8,021 nt of DNA from Flavobacteriales bacterium (lineage in GTDB: Bacteria; Bacteroidota; Bacteroidia; Flavobacteriales_D; Crocinitomicaceae), in NCBI GenBank assembly GCA_009926905.1, contig RFNX01000150.1, forward strand, positions 1 to 8,021, given 5' to 3'. The position numbers were made by a program, and so were the translations under genes. Shown here one piece after another: positions 5,201-8,021 of the stretch (positions are counted from its first letter, which is position 1; each line of letters starts with the position of its first letter). The notes under the pieces were generated by a model. It had not been told where the DNA came from. It made no database searches and saw only the letters and a list, made by a program, of their open reading frames with translations.

Positions 5201-8021
5201 AACTTCTTCAATAGGAACAAGTTATCAATGGCAATTGAACGGTGCAAATATCGCTGGTGCAACAAACCAAACGTATAATGCGACTCAAGCAGGAAGCTAT
5301 AATGTGGTTGTTTTGGATGTTGCTGGAACTTGCACATCTACTTCTGTTGCCTTTGTAATAACAGATAACGTACCAACAGTTACAAGTTCTGGAGGTACTA
5401 CTTCGATTTGTCCAGGTTCAAGTGTGTTGCTTACATCATCAGTTGGAACAAGTTATCAATGGCAATTAAATGGAACCAATATCACAGGGGCAATTTCACA
5501 AACCTATTCTGCAACTCAAGGTGGAAGCTATACGGTAGTTGTTTTAGATGCCACAGGAACATGTACTTCTACTTCTGTAGCTTTCGTAATTACAGAAATA
5601 GTTCCAACTATTACAAGTACTGGTGGAACTTCAACGCTATGTCCAGGCTCAAGTTTGACATTAACTTCATCTCTTGGAACAAGTTATCAATGGCAACTAA
5701 ATGGAACGAATATCGCTGGTGCAACTTCACAAACGTACACTTTAACTCAAGGTGGAAGTTATACTGTTGTGGTCGTTGATCCAACTGGAGCTTGCACTTC
5801 AACATCTGTGGCATTTGTTGTAACCGAAATAATTCCTACAGTGACAAGTACGGGTGGAGCAACAACACTTTGTCCAGGTTCAAGTTTAACATTGACATCA
5901 TCAGTTGGAACATCATATCAATGGTCATTGAATGGAACCAACATTGTTGGAGCAACTTCACAAACCTACGCTGCAACCCAAGCGGGAAGTTATACAGTAA
6001 CAGTTTTAGATGCCACAGGAACATGTACATCAACATCCACTGCATTTATAATAACTGCAATAATTCCAACGGTAACTAGTGCTGGAGGGGCAACAACGCT
6101 ATGTCCAGGTTCTAGTTTGATATTGACTTCCTCTGCAGGAACAAGTTATCAATGGCAATTAAATGGAACAAATATCGCTGGTGCAACTTCACAAACATAT
6201 ACTGCAACGCAAGCAGGAAACTATGCCGTAACAGTAACAAACGGAACTTGTACATCCACTTCCAATGCGTTCACTTTAACTTTATTAACTTCAACTATCA
6301 CTAGCACAGGTGGAGCAACAACACTTTGTCCAGGTTCAAGTTTGATATTGACTGGTTCTCTAGGAACAAGTTACCAATGGCAATTAAACGGAACAAATAT
6401 CCCTGGAGCAACATCACAAACATATTCTGCAACGCAAGCAGGAACATACATTGTTGTTGTTACTTCGGGAACATGTAGTTTGACTTCAAGTGGATTTACA
6501 ATCACTTCGATTATTCCAACTGTAACAAGTACAGGAGGTGCTACAACTCTTTGTCCAGGATCAAGTTTAACTTTAACATCTTCTGTAGGTAATAGTTACC
6601 AATGGCAATTAAATGGAACAAACATCGCTGGGGCTACTTCTCAATCTTATGCTGCAACACAAGCTGGAACATACACAGTTGTTGTTACCTCTGGAACGTG
6701 TACATCGACTTCAAGTGCTTTTGTAATTACTGCGATTATTCCAACAATCACTAGCGCTGGAGGAATTCAGATAATATGTCAAGGTTCAAGTTTAGTTTTA
6801 ACTTCATCAGCGGGAACTAGTTATCAATGGTTATTAAATGGAACGAACATCGCTGGAGCAACTTCTCAAACTTATTCCGTAACTCAATCTGGAAATTACA
6901 CAGTTAGTGTTACAAACGGAACGTGTACTTCAACATCTGTTGCTTTTGCTGTTTCGGTACTATCTGCAACTATATCAAGTACAGGTGGTGCAACTGCATT
7001 ATGTCCTGGTTCAAGTTTAACCTTAACTTCTTCAGGAGGAGCGTCCTACCAATGGCAATTAAATGGTGTGAATATTCCAGGTGCAACTGCTCAAACTTAT
7101 GCAGCAACCCAAGCTGGAAGTTATACTGTTGTGGTAACAACACCTGCATGTTCAGCTACTTCAACAGCTTATATGATAACCACAATAACTCCAACAGTTA
7201 CTAGCACTGGTGGTTCAACAATTATTTGTCCTGGATCGAGTTTAACTATTACTGCCTCGGCAGGTACGGCTTATCAATGGCAACTAAATGGAGTGAATAT
7301 TCCTGGTGCAACTTCTCAATCGTATGCAGCAACACAAGCTGGAAATTACACAGCTACAGTTACTACTGGAGCATGTACCTCAACCTCTAATGCTTTCGCA
7401 TTGACTCTTTCCGCTGCAAGTGTTCCAACTATTAGCGTAAGTGTTGACGGTGGTTGTGTTCCATTGAATGTTGCGTTTACTTCATCTCAAGCAATTAATC
7501 AAGCAATTTGGTCGGTAAATGGAACCAATTTGCCAAGTGGAATATCGAGCTTTAACTTTTTAACTGCTGGATGTAATAACATTGGATTGAGTGGTGTTTT
7601 AAGTGATGGTTGTACTTTCAATGCTGTTGCAAATAGCGCAGTTTGTATCGATCCTTTACCAAATGCTTACTTCTCAACGAATCCAAGCGCGTTTAATGAA
7701 GACAATCAAAATATTATTTTCAACAATGGCTCTACAAATGCAGTATCTTATATTTGGGATTTTGGAAACGGAAACACAAGCACACAAAACACTCCAAGTT
7801 TCACATTTACTCAAAATAGAGGTGGTCACACGGTTACTTTAACTGCGGTTTCAGCACTTGGTTGTACCGATGTATATTCGATTTTCATTCCGTTCAGTGA
7901 CAATTCAGACATCTTCTATGTACCGAACACATTCACGCCAGATGACGACGAACACAACCAAACTTTCCAACCAGTTTTCACTTCAGGGTTTGATCCATAT
8001 AGTTTTGAAATGACAATCTTC
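2028..8021 (+). CDS. 3' portion of the same giant protein, frame 3: Gly-rich, Ig-like repeat array, PKD, T9SS type B C-terminal domain (partial)
   Basis: Frame 3 is open from after a TAA at 1962-1964 to the window end, and it is protein-like from about ASSGADGG (2028 on). That is about 2,000 codons without a stop. There is no convincing start of its own: the first ATG (2181) lies inside a Gly-rich run and no Shine-Dalgarno stands out, so this is a continuation of the frame 1 gene. The order is Gly-rich blocks, a beta-helix remainder, Ig/PKD-like modules, three divergent and sixteen close Ig-like repeats, two PKD-like modules, then the start of a CHU_C/TIGR04131 sorting domain. Proteins with this domain are exported across the outer membrane by the T9SS and end up on the cell surface or in the medium. 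About 50-60 residues are probably missing at the 3' end. The substrate or binding partner is unknown. Confidence 0.92.
2037..2198 (+). repeat. Gly-rich low-complexity block 2 (frame 3, GGC-rich)
   Basis: About 54 residues, including ADGGGGGGAQGGGGGG and GGGSGGGGGGSGGQGG, split by the short insert RQTCFFCDD. The CFFC pair could form a disulfide or bind metal, but nothing else supports this. Its first half uses GGC heavily, unlike the GGT/GGA preference elsewhere in the gene, and includes a (GGC)5 run. The frame change lies just upstream. Confidence 0.85.
2070..2084 (+). repeat. (GGC)5 trinucleotide tract
   Basis: Five perfect GGC codons followed by GGA, reading as poly-Gly in frame 3. Whole-unit slippage would change Gly number without shifting frame. 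Runs of this type are also prone to sequencing error, which matters because the frame junction is about 40 bases upstream. Confidence 0.8.
2280..2504 (+). repeat. Gly-rich low-complexity block 3 (frame 3)
   Basis: About 75 residues such as GGSPGTGGTGGTGGAGGCG and GGQGGRGGNGGNGGTGQPG, with a central Cys-containing interruption (GGLCNTNRACGN). Codon use returns to GGT/GGA. It is followed at once by the beta-helix-like strand ASGIVAYMV, as block 2 is by SFGIYRYN, so Gly-rich blocks alternate with helix rungs. Confidence 0.85.
2520..3089 (+). other. Linker and Ig/PKD-like modules between beta-helix and repeats
   Basis: 190 residues. The first part (LEFPRNGKGCVNSEVNLTN, SNYTFASNPVQVYYTSSGVYDV, WIHIID) looks like a PKD-type module in which a YTSSGVYDV turn precedes the last strand. 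The second (NSASSTACSGSTVSIDAAP, LQWEWVLFST, FNIRYRVNESCCGWS) looks like an Ig-like module with an unusual Cys-Cys pair. Domain edges are approximate. No catalytic motif is visible. Confidence 0.5.
3090..3764 (+). repeat. Three divergent Ig-like modules preceding the main array
   Basis: Module 1 (about 3090-3305) contains FCSGQSLTLSTTGGGTYQW and VTDPNGC. Module 2 (about 3309-3524) contains ICPPSDVTLQ, TYTWNTGATTSS and VVDANGC. Module 3 (about 3531-3764) contains ICQGGSVQVSV, FQWSMNGQVIAGATSASY and LTNGSC. Modules 1 and 2 have the shorter W(S/N)xGxTTSS turn typical of many CHU_C-associated Ig-like domains. Module 3 has the longer MNGxxIAGAT turn of the main array and looks like its nearest relative. 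Each keeps the two-Cys pattern (one before strand B, one after the VxVxDxxGC strand). Confidence 0.8.
3768..7409 (+). repeat. Tandem array of sixteen Ig-like repeats (75 or 77 residues)
   Basis: Each unit has the order P-T-(I/V)-T-S-x-G-G, L-C-P-G-S-S-L-x-L-T-S-S, S-Y-Q-W-x-L-N-G-x-N-I-x-G-A-T, Q-T-Y-x-A-T-Q-x-G-x-Y-T-V and G-T-C-T-S-T-S. The Tyr codon of YQWxLNG begins at 3849, 4074, 4305, 4536, 4767, 4992, 5223, 5454, 5685, 5916, 6147, 6372, 6597, 6822, 7047 and 7272. Spacing is therefore 225 or 231 bases, always in frame. Long units carry a D-x-(T/A)-G-(T/A)-C hairpin, and short units carry N-G-T-C, S-G-T-C or similar. Each unit has two Cys about 49-51 residues apart, probably a disulfide. 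Variants include YQWSLNG (5916) and YQWLLNG with CQGSS (6822 unit). They are Ig-like modules of the type found beside CHU_C domains (Pfam Ig_7-like, unverified), probably forming a long extracellular stalk. Confidence 0.93.
7422..7658 (+). other. PKD-like module following the repeat array
   Basis: About 79 residues opening with VPTISVSVDGGCVPLNVAF, the 'G-C-x-P-L-x-V-x-F' start of PKD-like modules in Bacteroidota surface proteins, followed by AIWSVNGTNLPSG and NIGLSGVLSDGCTF. The WDFG motif of classic PKD domains is replaced by WSVNG, so it is a diverged member. It separates the Ig-like stalk from the final PKD and sorting domains. Confidence 0.7.
7659..7895 (+). other. PKD domain
   Basis: About 79 residues. 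PNAYFSTNPSAFNEDNQNI is followed by the hallmark SYIWDFGNGNTSTQNTPSF, then HTVTLTAVSALGCTDVY. The (W)DFG-(D/N)G core and the 'x-V-T-L-x-A-x-S-x-x-G-C' last strand are characteristic. A PKD domain immediately before the CHU_C sorting domain is a standard arrangement in T9SS substrates. Confidence 0.9.
7911..8021 (+). other. T9SS type B C-terminal sorting domain (CHU_C / TIGR04131), N-terminal 37 residues only
   Basis: IFYVPNTFTPDDDEHNQTF then PVFTSGFDPYSFEMTIF matches the family's start, usually (F/I)PN(A/T)FTPNGDGxND.F.P.......Y...IF, which continues with NRWGE. The domain directs export through the T9SS outer-membrane machinery. The window ends at the point where NRWGE should follow. The GDG of the consensus is DDE here, a mild variation. 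The rest of the domain and the stop should lie within roughly 200 bases downstream. Confidence 0.9.

Noticed and set aside
5014..6079. Several open frames of 67-123 codons on both strands across the repeats
   Set aside because: They recur at the repeat period and have odd compositions (Cys/Arg/Asn/Tyr-rich). They come from the conserved repeat DNA and not from separate genes.
3849..7300. Recurring N-G-T and N-Q-T triplets in every repeat as N-glycosylation sites
   Set aside because: They are part of a structural turn (LNGTN). Bacteroidota surface proteins are mainly O-glycosylated at D-S/T motifs, so no claim is justified.
3768..7409. Possible CRISPR or satellite array because of regular spacing
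   Set aside because: The period is 225/231 bases, in frame, with variation mainly at synonymous positions and no short identical repeats with unique spacers. It is a protein domain repeat.

Overview
The whole window lies inside one very long gene on the + strand, and both ends of that gene fall outside the window. It encodes a giant, multidomain, secreted or cell-surface protein typical of Bacteroidota. The main pointer is the C-terminus, where residues beginning VPNTFTPDDDEHNQTF match the start of the gliding-motility-associated (CHU_C / TIGR04131, 'type B') sorting domain of the type IX secretion system (T9SS). The AT-rich Thr/Ser/Gly/Asn-heavy coding, tandem Ig-like and PKD-like modules and a Gly-rich beta-helix region fit a member of Flavobacteriia (Crocinitomicaceae/Fluviicola-like by general style). 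Only the phylum is well supported.

Layout, 5' to 3': (1) 1-552, a Cys-rich N-terminal module I do not recognise; (2) 556-867, an Ig-like module; (3) 868-1146, a PKD-like module; (4) 1162-2519, a right-handed beta-helix-type region with three collagen-like Gly-rich blocks; (5) 2520-3089, linker and Ig/PKD-like modules; (6) 3090-3764, three divergent Ig-like modules; (7) 3768-7409, sixteen closely related 75- or 77-residue Ig-like repeats, each centred on a YQWxLNG motif; (8) 7422-7658 and 7659-7895, two PKD-like modules; (9) 7911-8021, the first 37 residues of the T9SS sorting domain, cut by the window end.

The reading frame changes once. Positions 1 to about 2030 read in frame 1, and about 2028 to 8021 read in frame 3. 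Frame 1 then runs on as nonsense to a TAG at 2254-2256. A single missing base near 2026-2036, either a sequencing error or a real frameshift mutation, explains this best. An in-phase T-TTT-TTA heptamer at 1998-2004 makes programmed -1 frameshifting or tract-length phase variation a possible but weaker alternative.

I see no second gene, RNA gene, mobile element, CRISPR array, promoter or terminator, and no intergenic DNA. All other open frames are shadows of this gene. I did not find a clearly new multi-gene system. The points of interest are the frame junction, the two length classes of the repeat array and the unrecognised N-terminal module.
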